From positions 248,001 through 312,000 of the forward strand of contig NHNY01000029.1 of assembly GCA_002786065.1 (NCBI GenBank): a stretch of DNA of 64,000 nucleotides. The letters run 5' to 3'. How positions within the stretch are numbered: position 1 is the first letter of the stretch; the number at the start of each line of letters is the position of its first letter. The notes below the pieces were generated by a model, which worked only from the letters and a program-made list of their open reading frames with translations, was not told the DNA's origin and made no database searches. This document shows, piece by piece, positions 47,053 to 57,659 of the stretch. Origin of the DNA: Microcyclospora pomicola. Its lineage: Eukaryota; Ascomycota; Dothideomycetes; Capnodiales. A program made the translations under genes and the position numbers.

Positions 47053-48858
47053 TCAATTGACACCCCTGTTTGCAGCCTTGACGCTCTTCCACTCACATAC
47101 CAAAGCTCCTACGATGCTGAGTGTGGCCATGACGACTGCGGTATACCATGATTTTATGATAGCATCATTGAATGCTTCGAGTATTCGCATAAGGAGCGGT
47201 GCTGGAACTTGGTCCCTATAAGCGGTTGCGCCCTGAGCAATCGCAAACTTGGCAGCAGTCGATCCAAGTATATCGGTCAGTTCTGCGAGCAGTTTGTTGA
47301 AGAAGACGCTCTGAGCGATTCCTATCATGATGGCTCCACCAAGTGATTGCATGAACGTTATCAGTCCGATTCCAGCCGGTATGTCTTCTGGCGGGAGCAC
47401 GGCCTGAACGACTACCAGTGGTGCCTGCGCAATGAGGCCAAAGCCAAGACCGTAGAGGACTTGATAGCCAATCCACTCGGGTCTGGTCGTGCTAACATTG
47501 AAAAGAGTCAGACAGCCGGCACCAGTTGCGCTGAGTATGGATCCTAGGATCAAGACAGGGTTGTAGTATCCAACCACAGTGATGAAAGCGCCTCCGAGCA
47601 ACGAAGCCAGAACCGCCGGCAAGATTGCGGCCAGCATGTAGATACCAGACTCTTGTGCTGATACGCCCAACACGCTTTGGAACCAGACGGGAATGAAGTA
47701 CACCAAGATCCATGCAGCGCCACTGTTACAGAAGGCGAACCAGCATGCGCCTGCTATAGTCCTCTGCCGAACGAGTCGGCGCGGAATTGTGGCGTGCTTG
47801 TCGTTCCAGTACTGTTCTGCAACAAAGCCCAGCAGGCAGGTGATGGCTATCACCAGCAAAGCGATGATGACACCGCTATTCCAATCATGCTTGGATCCTC
47901 CCCAGGTCAGCACAAGGAACAGACAGATTACACCACCTAGCAAGATCAGCGAGCCCAGCGGATCTGTTTCCATGATCTTTCCATGGAGTCTAGTTTGACG
48001 TTGCAATATTCGAGGCGGTGATTTGTATAATAGGATGACCATCAGAACAGCAACTGCACCCATGGGTAGATTGATCCAAAACTAGGTGATGGTCAGTGAG
48101 GGTATATCGGACTTGAGGTTCCTGACTCACACACCAGCGCCATGAGACATAGGTGCTCAAAGCGCCGCCAACTGGTGGACCTGCGACCAGTGCAATGCCA
48201 AAGATGCCACTGATCACACCGAGGAACAACGGTCGCTTCTCAAGCGGCACAGCGAACCCAACGATGGTGAAACTTCCACCAACGACACCAGCGCTTCCAA
48301 TGCCAGCGACGGCTCTTCCCACAATAAGGGATACAGAAGTGGGCGCTGCGGCACAGATTGTAGATCCGATCTCGAAGACGACAATCGACGTTACATATAC
48401 CCACTTGATGGGATACAGGGCATAGAACTTGCCAAACGGAAGCTGAGTTGCGCAGATGGTGAGTGGATAAACGCCGGCGTACCAGGCAATATCGTCAGTG
48501 CTGCCAAAGTGATCGGTGATGGTTGGGATGGCTGCTGCCAGGATCGTGGTATCCTAAGATTGCTCAGTCACGGCCGGTCGGGCGACGACAACAGATGTGC
48601 CATACGTACCAGCGCTACAGGCAACACTGCCAAGCACAGTGCGATTGTGATACTAATCAGAGCTGGCAGAGCTGGGTACTCAACTTCAGCGACTTCGGAT
48701 CCTCTTGGCAAAGGACCAGCTTGTGTGGACGTCTCATTCTTTTCATTCGTCATCGTCGTCCTTTCAGAGGGAGGTGATTCCCTCTCCCTGCTGTTGGTGA
48801 TGGTCGTCTCGAGCGCGATCGCGCCTTGCTGTTCGTTCATAGCTATTGATCTGGACAT
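47053..48858 (-). CDS. MFS multidrug/toxin exporter (14-TMS DHA2 type)
   Basis: Predicted exons on the minus strand: 48858-48610, 48553-48131 and 48081-47053, giving 566 residues. Introns are GTACGT...TTAG and GTGAGT...CTAG. The N terminus (about 70 residues) is polar and cytosolic. The membrane part starts near the PALPALISITIALCLAVL helix. Family marks are DTTILAAAIPTITDHF after the first helix, GRAVAGIGSAGVVGG, the antiporter signature GIALVAGPPVGGAL, and WRWCFWINLP, all typical of DHA2 drug:H+ antiporters in fungal metabolite clusters. It probably exports the cluster product or gives self-protection at the plasma membrane. It is divergently transcribed from the Zn2Cys6 gene at 49495 across a 636-bp region with three 38-bp direct repeats. 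It looks intact. Confidence 0.88.
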
Positions 48859-49494
48859 TCGATAAGATCCAAAGCTGGAGATTATGTTGAGAAGTTGTAC
48901 CTTACAAGAAGTGTCGCTCGCACGGTAATGCTATGGTCAGTAGAGTGGAAAACAGGGGGAAGAGCAAGTTCTGGTTGCCTGGAACACCATGTTGGATCGA
49001 GAAAGTGGTCGGGCAATCCTTCGGGTGCACCAAGGTATAGATTGGCGATGAATGCACTTCCCCTGCTTTGCACTACGGCGAATGGAGACATGCTCATCGC
49101 GGGCTACGCACTACGATGAATGGGGGCATCCTCATTACTGTCTACGCACTACGACGAATGGAGGAATTGGCGTCTCATGCATACTGTATGTAGCACTTGG
49201 GGCAGAGATCGAATGAAACTTTCGAGCTCTGACCAACAGCCAAGCCCAAATCTTGCCTCCCATTCCACTCTATCCACATCATCCTTGCAATCAAGAAGAA
49301 CACTCTTTTGCAGCCCATCTTGTACGTGAAGGAGTCAGGATGTCTTCCGCATGCATACTATGATAAGATCCCATCGGAGGTCAGTATCTTGAGAAGGCGA
49401 GACTCACAGATCGCAACCCAGAGGCCACAATAGTTGTATCTCACCTACTGCATCTATTGCTGTTAACCTCGATAGTGTCACTGCATCACGCAAC
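48859..49494. promoter_or_regulatory. Divergent promoter of exporter and second regulator
   Basis: This 636-bp region lies between two divergent start codons and holds three direct repeats (49070-49185). No gene recognised. The layout allows the two genes to share control. Confidence 0.5.
49070..49185. repeat. Three direct 38-bp repeats in the divergent promoter
   Basis: The core GCACTACGACGAATGG (with small variations) starts at 49070, 49108 and 49146, an exact 38-bp spacing. That is close to four helical turns, placing the copies roughly on the same face of DNA. Candidate operator for a pathway regulator; function is inferred from position only. Confidence 0.55.
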
Positions 49495-50670
49495 ATGGCC
49501 GAAGAATGCTGGATACGTGGTAGAGCATGCCAACGATGCTATACTCAGAAGCTGAAATGCAGAAGGTCTTCAGGACAAGCCATCTGTGTGCGTTGTGCTC
49601 GACTTCGCACACAATGCCGGCCGCGACCACGGAGGGACCGTTTTGAAAGAGACAGCACCGTCAACCTTGCTTCGCTGCATAGCATCGACTCAAATATCAC
49701 ACAGACACTCTCCTTTGAGCCTTCGTCGAACACCGAAGTCAGCGATATCTACCCATTGACCCTCCTGAGGCCGGCGGCGTCATCAACAGACACACCAATG
49801 AGTCTCTCTGACCTTGATTTTACGGCATCAGGAGACAGTGACGGTTGGCAAGACTCGTTCATGCTGCCGACATTTCCAGCAGATACGTTGGCAGCCTTGG
49901 CCACGCATCAAGCACCAAATCTAGATCATGCAGATCTGCCTGTGTTGCTTGACCTCGGAGCGCAATCTGCCGACAGCAAGCAATCACCTCTTACTGAATG
50001 GATCAATAATATTGCTCGACTCAACAGCAGCATCTGTGCATTCCAGCAACGACCAGATGCTCGGGATGAGTTGACCCAACCTGTCAAATCGGAGTTTGAG
50101 AGGATATTCCACATGGCTGTGACCTTCTCAGCACTTGTATCTGCCCTACACGTTGAGCGTCCAGGATCAGCATTTCCTCGATCCCCCAGTGGAAGCAGCC
50201 AAACACCTTGGTATACTCCAGCTTTGTCAGACCTAACACCAACGAAACATCAAGTAACGCAGATCCTGAGCGACACGTCCAACATCCTGCTTTTGACGTC
50301 AGTTTATGGTCGACTACTTGGTCTCTTCCACGCTATCATCAGTCGTGGCCAGTCCAATCCGACCTTGCCTCAATTGGGTCTGAGTCTAGGTCTTTTTGAT
50401 ACTGGCGAGAGGCCTGTGGTGCAGAGTTTCATCTTAGTCAACGTGATTGAGCTGTTGGTCCGTCGTATGGATCACATGCTGGAACTGGCCAATGATGAGG
50501 CAGACATCTCGGGCTTACAACATTTCTGCTTCCGCAATGGTCGTCGGCAACACGAGGATCGAAGCAGAGGATTGAGCATGGTCCTAGATGTGACGAGAAA
50601 GCAGCAAAAGGATCTGCTTGAGACGATTGCTAATCTAAGGACTGAACTCCTCTGTGCCACCAGCTGGTGA
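49495..50670 (+). CDS. Zn2Cys6 transcription factor (second regulator of the cluster)
   Basis: Single-exon ORF of 391 residues. The N terminus carries C12-x2-C15-x6-C22-x8-C31-x2-C34-x6-C41, a Zn2Cys6 binuclear cluster, with a basic linker (RPRPRRDRF) after it. The rest is helical with Ser/Thr-rich stretches (residues about 60-110) and a C-terminal region (about 260-390) like those of AflR-type activators, without the full fungal-specific TF middle homology region. It is probably a nuclear regulator of the neighbouring exporter, oxoamine synthase and reductase. The ATG at 49495 lies directly before the zinc cluster and fits the family. It differs in zinc-cluster spacing from the regulator at 34123, so the two are not a recent duplication. 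Confidence 0.82.
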   Translation: MAEECWIRGRACQRCYTQKLKCRRSSGQAICVRCARLRTQCRPRPRRDRFERDSTVNLASLHSIDSNITQTLSFEPSSNTEVSDIYPLTLLRPAASSTDTPMSLSDLDFTASGDSDGWQDSFMLPTFPADTLAALATHQAPNLDHADLPVLLDLGAQSADSKQSPLTEWINNIARLNSSICAFQQRPDARDELTQPVKSEFERIFHMAVTFSALVSALHVERPGSAFPRSPSGSSQTPWYTPALSDLTPTKHQVTQILSDTSNILLLTSVYGRLLGLFHAIISRGQSNPTLPQLGLSLGLFDTGERPVVQSFILVNVIELLVRRMDHMLELANDEADISGLQHFCFRNGRRQHEDRSRGLSMVLDVTRKQQKDLLETIANLRTELLCATSW

Positions 50671-51525
50671 GGCAGCGAGGATGATCAAGGCGAACCTTCG
50701 TAACCTTTGGCTCCATCTGCTTTCAAGCTTCGGTACTGTAGCTAGCCCACGCAGAAGATGCAATTAATGTTGAGTCGGGTCCTCTGCTTTGAGTGCTTGC
50801 AAGATGGCACTTGGTTTGATCTCAAACGGTCTGATCTTGATCTCGGCATCTCACATATATTGTGCGAATGGTGTGGTCCGCATTTAGATCGATCCAATTG
50901 TGCAGAAAAGAGTTCGGACGAGCTTGGTATCCAGACAGATTGGCTATTGTCGCACACTGAATTACGTATCGACCAACAACTACAACCTCAATCTGGCATT
51001 GCGCATGTATAAGCTGAAGAACACGCCGAGAGCTTTCAATTGATGCAGCAACCACCTCGGTCGGGTCTTGGACCGATCGAGATGCCGACAAGTAAAGCTC
51101 TGAGAGCATCTAGAGAGGGCATGACCACGCGGAGTGCAAATCTGGAGATACCTCTGACCGAGGTGGTATCTGAAGCCTCTGAACACGATCCATGCTCCCG
51201 AATTGGGTCTCCGACGCAGATTGTTCCTAGTGTCTCTCGCATTCGGCCAAAAGGCGTATATGGTCATGTGACCGGAACTCCATCGCTGGAGGCTTGACTT
51301 TTATCCTTTTACAGCAGTCCGTACTTTTGCCGCGTAGCCATGCGTACAACAAGATGCAGGTGCGGATATTTGATCCTTCAGATGTTCGGACTACAGTAGG
51401 ATGCAAGTACGGACAGTTGTTCCTCCAGAACGACCGGAAGCTGCATCGGAGCAAGACTGTGCTGCCGTGATTTCGTGTATAAACGGTCGTGCTGACAATG
51501 GAAGTCTCCGCGGAGGCCCAACGCC
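50671..51525. promoter_or_regulatory. Intergenic region / oxoamine synthase promoter with repeated CGGA motifs
   Basis: No gene recognised in these 855 bp. A direct repeat, ATGCAGGTGCGGA at about 51354 and ATGCAAGTACGGA at about 51400, and an inverted pair, GTCCGTACTT (about 51310) against AAGTACGGAC (about 51405), place CGG half-sites 110-220 bp upstream of the synthase ATG. CGG half-sites are the usual target of Zn2Cys6 regulators. Confidence 0.45.
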
Positions 51526-54080
51526 ATGGAGGTTATCAGTGATATTGTTGTACGAGCTGCAGATGTCCCGGCACGTTACGTGCAAGGTGGACCGGCGAAG
51601 ATCGATTTTGCAAGACCAAGAAAGCTGCAGGCTTCTCTCGAAGAGAGAATTCGAACGGTTATTTGGTTCGTGTCAATTGTATTGACGCAGCTATGGCACG
51701 ACCTATTGGAACGTCCTCGATCGTTGGGGACTATTACTATGACCGATCTCGCAGCGCGACTTCTCGTACGTCAGAAAGCATCTTTCATGAGCATTACTGA
51801 CTTATTGACAGTTCTTGAACATGGCTCGTGGAGTACCGCGCCTTGCTACTGGAGGCCCTTATGAGAGCATCACGATCCTCGAAGTGCCTTTGAACAAGGG
51901 GAACACATATGAGACAGATGCAGATGTCTTCAACCTCAAAACAAGACAGATCATCAATTGTGCCAGTAACAACTATGCTGGCTTCTCAAGACTCGAAGGC
52001 GGTTCCGGAGAGCTAATCGAGCATACTATCAAGAAGCTACCATTTGCACCAGGTCCTCCTGAACTGGAAGACACGCTCAAGGCAGAATGTCTCAAACTCA
52101 TGGGATTTGAATCTTGCGACTTCATGCCATCTGGCTTCAGCTGCAATCTTCTCGCCTTCCGAGCAGTCCACCAGTATGCTCAATCTCAATCAAGAACATG
52201 CATATTCTTGTGCGATGCAGACTGCCATAACTCACTGCTCACTGGAGCATATACCAATGGCAGAGTCAAGGCTGCAGTATACAAATTCAAGCACAACGAC
52301 CTCACTGATCTGGAGGAACGACTACAGATACTGAAGCAGCAGCTACCAGATGCCTACGTATGTGTCGTTGTTGAGGGTATCTACAGTCTTGAGGGTACCT
52401 CGGCACCAGTCCCAGCAATTCTGGCACTCAAGAAGATCTACAATTTCTGCTTGCTAGTCGACGAAGCACACTCTTTCATGTCTCTTGGCCACTCTGGACG
52501 TGGATCCTTCGAACATTGGCAGGACCTGGGATATGAATGTCCACTCGATGAGTGTAATATCATGACCTGTATGTTTTCGAAATCTGCTGGCTGCACTGGT
52601 GGCGTAGTTCTCGCACGCGGTGGTCTTGCAGCGCAGCTCAAGATAGAGGGTACGAAGGTGCTAGATCGTGGCGCAGAACGACTTGCAACATGTATCCTTG
52701 CTCGTCTGCTCAACATCTTCCGCAAGCCAGAGCTGATTCAACGACGTATGGCTATTGTCAAGGAAAAGAGCTTGTACGCTTCTCGCATGCTGAAAAAGGC
52801 TGGTTATCAGGTATTGTCCTTCGATGGTAGTCCTATTATCTGCTTTCCACTCGGCAGTCTTCGTCAGATTGCACAATTTCAGAAAGACATCCACCGCTCA
52901 GGTCTCGCTGTCGCAATAGCTATCCCTCCTGCAACAACGGTCTGGGACTCGAGAGTCCGTATGAGCATTTTCGCGACAATTCCCTGGGCCGATATCCGGA
53001 CTGCTCTCCGGCTACTGATTCAGACTGGCGTCAAATTCAACCTCACAGGAATTAGGAGCGCTGATCTGTATGCGGAGAAGCTTCCTGCTGAAGAAGACTT
53101 CACTGTTGTTGCTGAGAAGTATCGTTGCGTTGATGAAGAGCTTATGCGTCATGTCGACGATCTTGCTTTGAGGCAACCTCGCTCATCTGGTGTCGGCAGT
53201 CATCCAGCAGTCGTCCAGTCTGCTCTGCAGGCTCTGAGGCGACACGGTATCGGTCCTTGCTCCGCTCGTTGGTTCTATGGTTCCTTCGACACCTACATCG
53301 TTCTTGAGCAACGACTGGCTAAGCTATATCCTTCCTTGACGCAGCAAGCTGGCCCATGCAGAGGTAATTTCAAGCGTCGATACATTTAGACTGAAGCTGA
53401 CCCTTACAGCAATGGTTTGTGGTGATGCCGATGTCACCATTGGCTCTTCTTTTGTCGCTCGCTGCGCGGTCTCGATGTATACCAAGTCGACGCACTTTGT
53501 CCTCGTCAAGCGTACAGCTGCGCCCTTCATCCACGAATCTATTGCCGCTACAAAGGAATCGCTAAGCAGGCCACTGATCTACTACGATTCAGAAAGCGAT
53601 ATCTGTCAACTTCTCGAGCAGCAGCTTCCGAGAACCCGTCCAAGCATGGTAACCCTTTACCTGGAAACCGTCAATGCAGCCGGTCAGCCACTCGACATCA
53701 TTCCTATCCTCAAGACGCTCGGCAAGCTCTCAAGCTCGAAGTTGAAACGAGCATGCCTCTTCCTCGACGACCGCAATGGTCTAGGTGTTCTGGGAGCGAA
53801 GCGTTTGGGTTACTTGAACTACTTGGAGGACGTGTACGGAAAGAATGTTTTCACGGACAATCTTGGTGCCTACTCGAAGAATATCGAAATCGATGTGGCA
53901 GGCTCCTGGTACAATAGTTTTGGACACCAAGGTGGGTATGTCATCGGAGCGGGCACTGTCATCGAATCGCTCACCTCGAATGCACGAGCGTACTTTTTTT
54001 CGACACCACCAATGCCCATGCAAACTGTCATGTCAAACAAGGCACTTGAATTGCTGCAAGGAGGAGTTCTTCAAGTATGA
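51526..54080 (+). CDS. Fused LCB2-LCB1-like alpha-oxoamine synthase (serine palmitoyltransferase-type, Fum8-like)
   Basis: Predicted exons are 51526-51765, 51812-53363 and 53410-54080, giving 820 residues, close to the size of Fum8-type enzymes. Introns are 46 bp each (GTACGT...ACAG; GTAATT...ACAG). A hydrophobic stretch near residues 43-60 may anchor it to the ER. The first half is LCB2-like: CASNNYAGFS, DADCHNS, D297-E-A-H300, and FSKSAG with the PLP lysine K337. The second half, from about residue 511, is LCB1-like: the GPCSARWFYGSFDTYIVLEQ block, DDRNGLGVLGAKRLGYL and NSFGHQGGYVIGAG, where no PLP lysine is present. In known relatives the two subunits of serine palmitoyltransferase are fused, and the enzyme condenses a PKS-bound acyl chain with an amino acid and loses CO2. 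The end lies in the LCB1 core, so the LCB1 tail is short or missing. A GTATGA...TTTCAG intron near 54074-54113 is possible but leads into sequence without family likeness. Confidence 0.88.
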
Positions 54081-54225
54081 ATTGGGCTCACCGATGGATT
54101 GATAGCATGATTTCAGTTCAGTAGATGGAACTGTAGCAAAACTGTACGGCCAAACAATTTCCACTCTATCAGGCGCGTCTTGGCTAGAACTCGCTCACCA
54201 CTCCATCCGAAGTTTTACTCGACTG

Positions 54226-55308
54226 CTATCTTTTTGCTGCCTCTTCCTCCACTATGCTGTCGAAATGTATCCGGACAATCGGCCAGACGAGCGACATCAA
54301 CAGTCCTAATAGCCAGTCCGATATCGGCCTGACCTTCGGACTGCAACCACGCATGTTATTCAACAGCAGTCTAGTCTGAAAGTCTGTTGTCACGAAATAC
54401 TCTCCACGATCCAAGCCCTTCAATATCCTTTTAGCGACCTCCTTCGCATCCATACCACCACCGTTACCCTCGCTTCCCTCGAGTCGCTTGCACAAATCTG
54501 GCTTCTTTTCTTGCTCGCGATAAAAGCTGTCGGTATAGATAGTTCCGGGGAAGGAGCAGTGTACACGAATATTGACTGTCGAGCTGTACAGAAGAGCTTC
54601 TTGTCGAAGCACATCTGCTAGTGTACGAATTGCTGCTTTGGAAGGACAATATGCGTCGTATCCAGGCAAGGATATCAACGCTGCTGTACTGGCTGTAAAG
54701 ACTAGGTGACGGTCTTTGAGTGCTGCTGGAGCTGTCAAGCTGCATGCAATCCAGCGCTTCCACACTGCTTGCGCCAGGTATGTGGAAGAGTGGTAGTTCT
54801 TGTCCATACACTGGCGCATGACGTGTCCAGGTATGTCACAGAAGAAGCCAAGTTCGTGCTCAGTACCACCAGCAACACAGAAGACTGCATCCGGTACATC
54901 ATTGTCATGCAGTTGAGAGATGTACTCTTCCACCTGTGTACTCGTTAGTAGGTAAGTAGTCGCGATCGCTCTCTCTCACCGACCAGCGTGTTTTCGAGCA
55001 GATCTAGGCTCTTGGCGGCGATGCGCTGATCTTGAGAGATTCTGCTCGAGTTCAACAAGTTTTGAGCTTTCTTCAGAACAGCCTGGTCGCGAGCCAAGAT
55101 TGTAACATGGGCTCCTGAACGACCGATGAGTTGAGTGACGATCTCTCTTGCTGGAAGTTTTGCCTACCACGAGTCACCAATTGTAGTGCAAGCTCTCGTC
55201 CAAGTCCCCTTGAACCTCCAGCAACGACGACATGCTATTTGTTCGTCAGCTGCAATCCTTGAAGTCTCCAAACACACACACCTTCTCTCGAACATCAAAG
55301 TGACCCAT
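54226..55308 (-). CDS. 3-ketosphinganine reductase-like short-chain dehydrogenase (Tsc10/KDSR family)
   Basis: Predicted minus-strand exons are 55308-55282, 55234-55168, 55114-54984 and 54933-54226, giving about 310 residues. Splicing restores HVVVAGGSRGLGRELALQL (NADPH Rossmann loop), then TRGAHVTILARD, with FCVAGG as the NNAG equivalent. The catalytic set is Ser157 (TASTAALISLPG) and Tyr170-x3-Lys174 (YCPSK). The C terminus has a hydrophobic helix (WLLGLLMSLVWPIV) as in ER-membrane KDSR proteins. It should reduce the 3-keto group left by the oxoamine synthase, as Tsc10 does in sphingolipid synthesis. It converges on that gene, 145 bp away. The third intron is uncertain: the frame needs a donor at 54983 (GTCGGT), whereas the better consensus GTGAGA at 54979 would break the frame. 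Confidence 0.87.
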
Positions 55309-56472
55309 TGCCCTCTTCTGAGCGACTATACACGACCTCACACGCTCGAGGATCTCTCTCTATATAAGCACTCAACATGTTCGGCCAGCGGATATGCACG
55401 TTCGGATTCACGTGTTTTGCGTTCGGACTTTCACTCAAAGTTCTCGATCGGGCATAGCAGGTCAGTCTATGTGCATCCTGCTGCCTTTTGGCATATTGAC
55501 AGCGTATACCATGGCGAGTCACAAGCGAATAATGAAGTAGGCGGTGGCGCTTCATCATTGATGACGATGCTCCTTGTCCATTGCGCCGCGCTCGGGCTGG
55601 TCATCTTATACATGGGTGTCTCAGCTTGTTGTAGCTCAGGATTGTGCCGCCCATTACTTTTCTCTCTTTGTCTTTCACCTTCCTTGGGAGCGACAGGAGC
55701 AATGACGGCCTTGGAGGAGGAGGAGGAGGAGGAATAAGCTGTGGTGTGTCAGACAACGTTGACATTCGTGGGTAAGCCAGGCCTGTTCGATATGCTCGAT
55801 GACTCCTAATGAAGGTGTGAACGAATTATGTAGCTCCAGATATCGACGACAGGCCTCACGCAGAGCAGTTGCGACAACACCTTCCAGAGGCATGGTCGCC
55901 AATAAGACTTCAATCGCGTATGCAGTGGTCAAATCGTTGCCAAGACGCATCGACGCCCTCATTATTGCGCAGGGATAGCAACCGGAGTGACTTGCCCAGG
56001 CTTGACCTTGGAGACAGATTTGGAGCTCTTTACAACACCGAACTTACGTGTACAGCGATCGCTCAGGATTTGTGTGTGCCAGAAAGGCATTCATACGAAC
56101 AGCCTTCTATCTATCAATAGCTATAGAGACTCCTCGAAGATTCGAAAGACGCGATGCTGCCAGGAAGCTTGCTTGGTGACATCTTGAGCTTATGGGCAGG
56201 GTGTCTGAGTTTTGAAGGACATGCACATAGTGTATGCATCGCCATTCATATGAAATTGATAGACATGTTAATGACAGACGCCAGAACTATGGAGCATATC
56301 AACCATTTTCTGCAGTGAAGATCATCCTCCAGCCGACTTCGAGCGCCACGTCAGACCAACAGAAGTCTCACCCAAGAGATTTACCACGCGACACGTATCT
56401 CAATCGGTCGTACATTGTGGCTTGATGACGACGTGGTTGGACAAGTCCTCTGTTGATCACACAGCCTGAAGC
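55309..56472. other. Intergenic region with an unassigned minus-strand ORF
   Basis: It holds the promoter of the reductase gene and no gene I can name. A minus-strand ORF (55675-55962, about 95 codons) reads like real protein in its first two thirds (LGNDLTTAYAIEVLLATMPL) but has no recognised family. It ends in a leucine run encoded by a GAG/GGA microsatellite (about 55713-55735). It may be an exon remnant or chance. Confidence 0.3.
55713..55735. repeat. GGA trinucleotide microsatellite
   Basis: About seven GAG/GGA units in a row, on the right flank of the cluster. Confidence 0.7.
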
Positions 56473-57480
56473 ATGGGCGAAGGAAAGGCCGTTGTGGCCG
56501 ACATCGACTTCGGATCAGTTGCAATGGAGGGCAGAGACGACAGAGACGTGGATAGGCGAGCATTTGTGCTGGAACGACACCATCTCACCTTTCGGCAGTC
56601 GATTTGCCTTCAGTCAACCTAGATCCGCTGTACGAGCCGGGAGACGGATTTACAAAGAGCCCAGACCGCACAGGAAGATCGTTCCTATCATCCTTATGAG
56701 CTAGTTCGCTTCCTTGTCTCGCATTCTTTCCATCAGCATTTTGTTAGCTTCGCCTGAAGTCGTTGAAACGTGTCACAACACGGGAGCAATCTTGAACCTC
56801 TCCAACGCCCTGTATCTCATCTCCGTGGGTTTTGCGCCTTTCCTGTACGGGTTGCTGGATTCGACGCATGACCTGGAGTGGCCTCACGTATTTAACATCG
56901 TCACCTTCACAGCGTTCAGTACTGGCCCAGCGTTTGCTCCAAATCTGCCGTTGTACTTTGTCTTCCGCTGCCTGACAGCCTCCTGGGGTACCGCCTTCCG
57001 CATCATTGGCGGTACAATCATCGACGACATCTAATGACCTGTTGAGTGTGGCACCGCGTACTCTTGGTTCCTCTCGGGAGGACTGATCGGCCCAGCTGCT
57101 GGGCCAGTTGTGTCGGGCATCATGGTGACCTACGTCGAGTGGCGCTACATCTTCGTGCTACAAACCGCCTTGTCTTCTATTGCTATTGTTGCGGTCATCT
57201 TCGTCTTGTCAGAGACGATCTATCGTGCGCAAAAGGAGGACTTTAACGGCCTGACCGGCATGGAGCGAGCGAAAAGATGCTATGAAACTGGGTGACGCCA
57301 CGTGTCATCTTGCTCTTCCGCTACTCTAAGCTGCTGATCATCGGCATTGCTAGCAGTAGTCTGATGTGGCACATGTATGGCCTGTGTTGAATCTACGCTT
57401 GGGTTTGACCACGCCATTACAGTCTGGCTTGTTATACCTCGCCCCTGGCTGCGCGTATCTTGATAGATGGACACTCACCT
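56473..57480 (+). pseudogene. MFS transporter pseudogene (DHA1-like) at the cluster edge
   Basis: Plus-strand sequence with clear MFS features. There is a candidate start at 56473 (MGEGKAVVAD...). The membrane helices include ILNLSNALYLISVGFAPFLYG (the first large block), then TFTAFSTGPAFAPNLPLYF, FRCLTASWG (motif-like) and WFLSGGLIGPAAGPVVSGI (antiporter motif). A WRYIFVLQTALSSIAIVAVI helix follows. One frame carries in-frame stops near 56702 and 57032 (adjacent TAA TGA), and frame is lost again near 57290. The second half of the transporter is missing where AT-rich repeat sequence begins. It is therefore a truncated, inactivated gene, possibly a former second exporter of the cluster. The N-terminal 70 codons do not join cleanly to the membrane part. 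Confidence 0.7.
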
Positions 57481-57659
57481 AAAGCAGCTGGTTCAGTAGC
57501 ATAGACTGAATGAACAGATATCTTTTTCGGTGGTCTGCAGGTACTATCATACGTAAAAGGCTTGTCATTTGAGGTGCGGAGAAGCGGACACCTCCGAGGG
57601 AGCGGATCCTAAGATTTTGGTAAGAACCTCACTAAAATCGTAGGTTACACACCCACTAT
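57481..57659. other. Transition into AT-rich repeats
   Basis: Base composition changes here from gene-like to AT-rich. No gene recognised. Confidence 0.4.

Noticed and set aside
51526-51864. A separate small gene before the oxoamine synthase
   Set aside because: A GTACGT...ACAG intron at 51766-51811 joins it in frame to the synthase, and it supplies the expected N-terminal segment.
55115-55234. A frameshift or 50-bp insertion in the reductase near its cofactor loop
   Set aside because: A 53-bp intron (55167-55115) with a CTCAAC branch site restores exactly the family sequence, so no lesion is needed.
55135-55737. 200-codon plus-strand ORF
   Set aside because: Overlaps the 5' exons of the reductase on the other strand, is low in complexity at its end (poly-Glu from the microsatellite), and matches nothing known.
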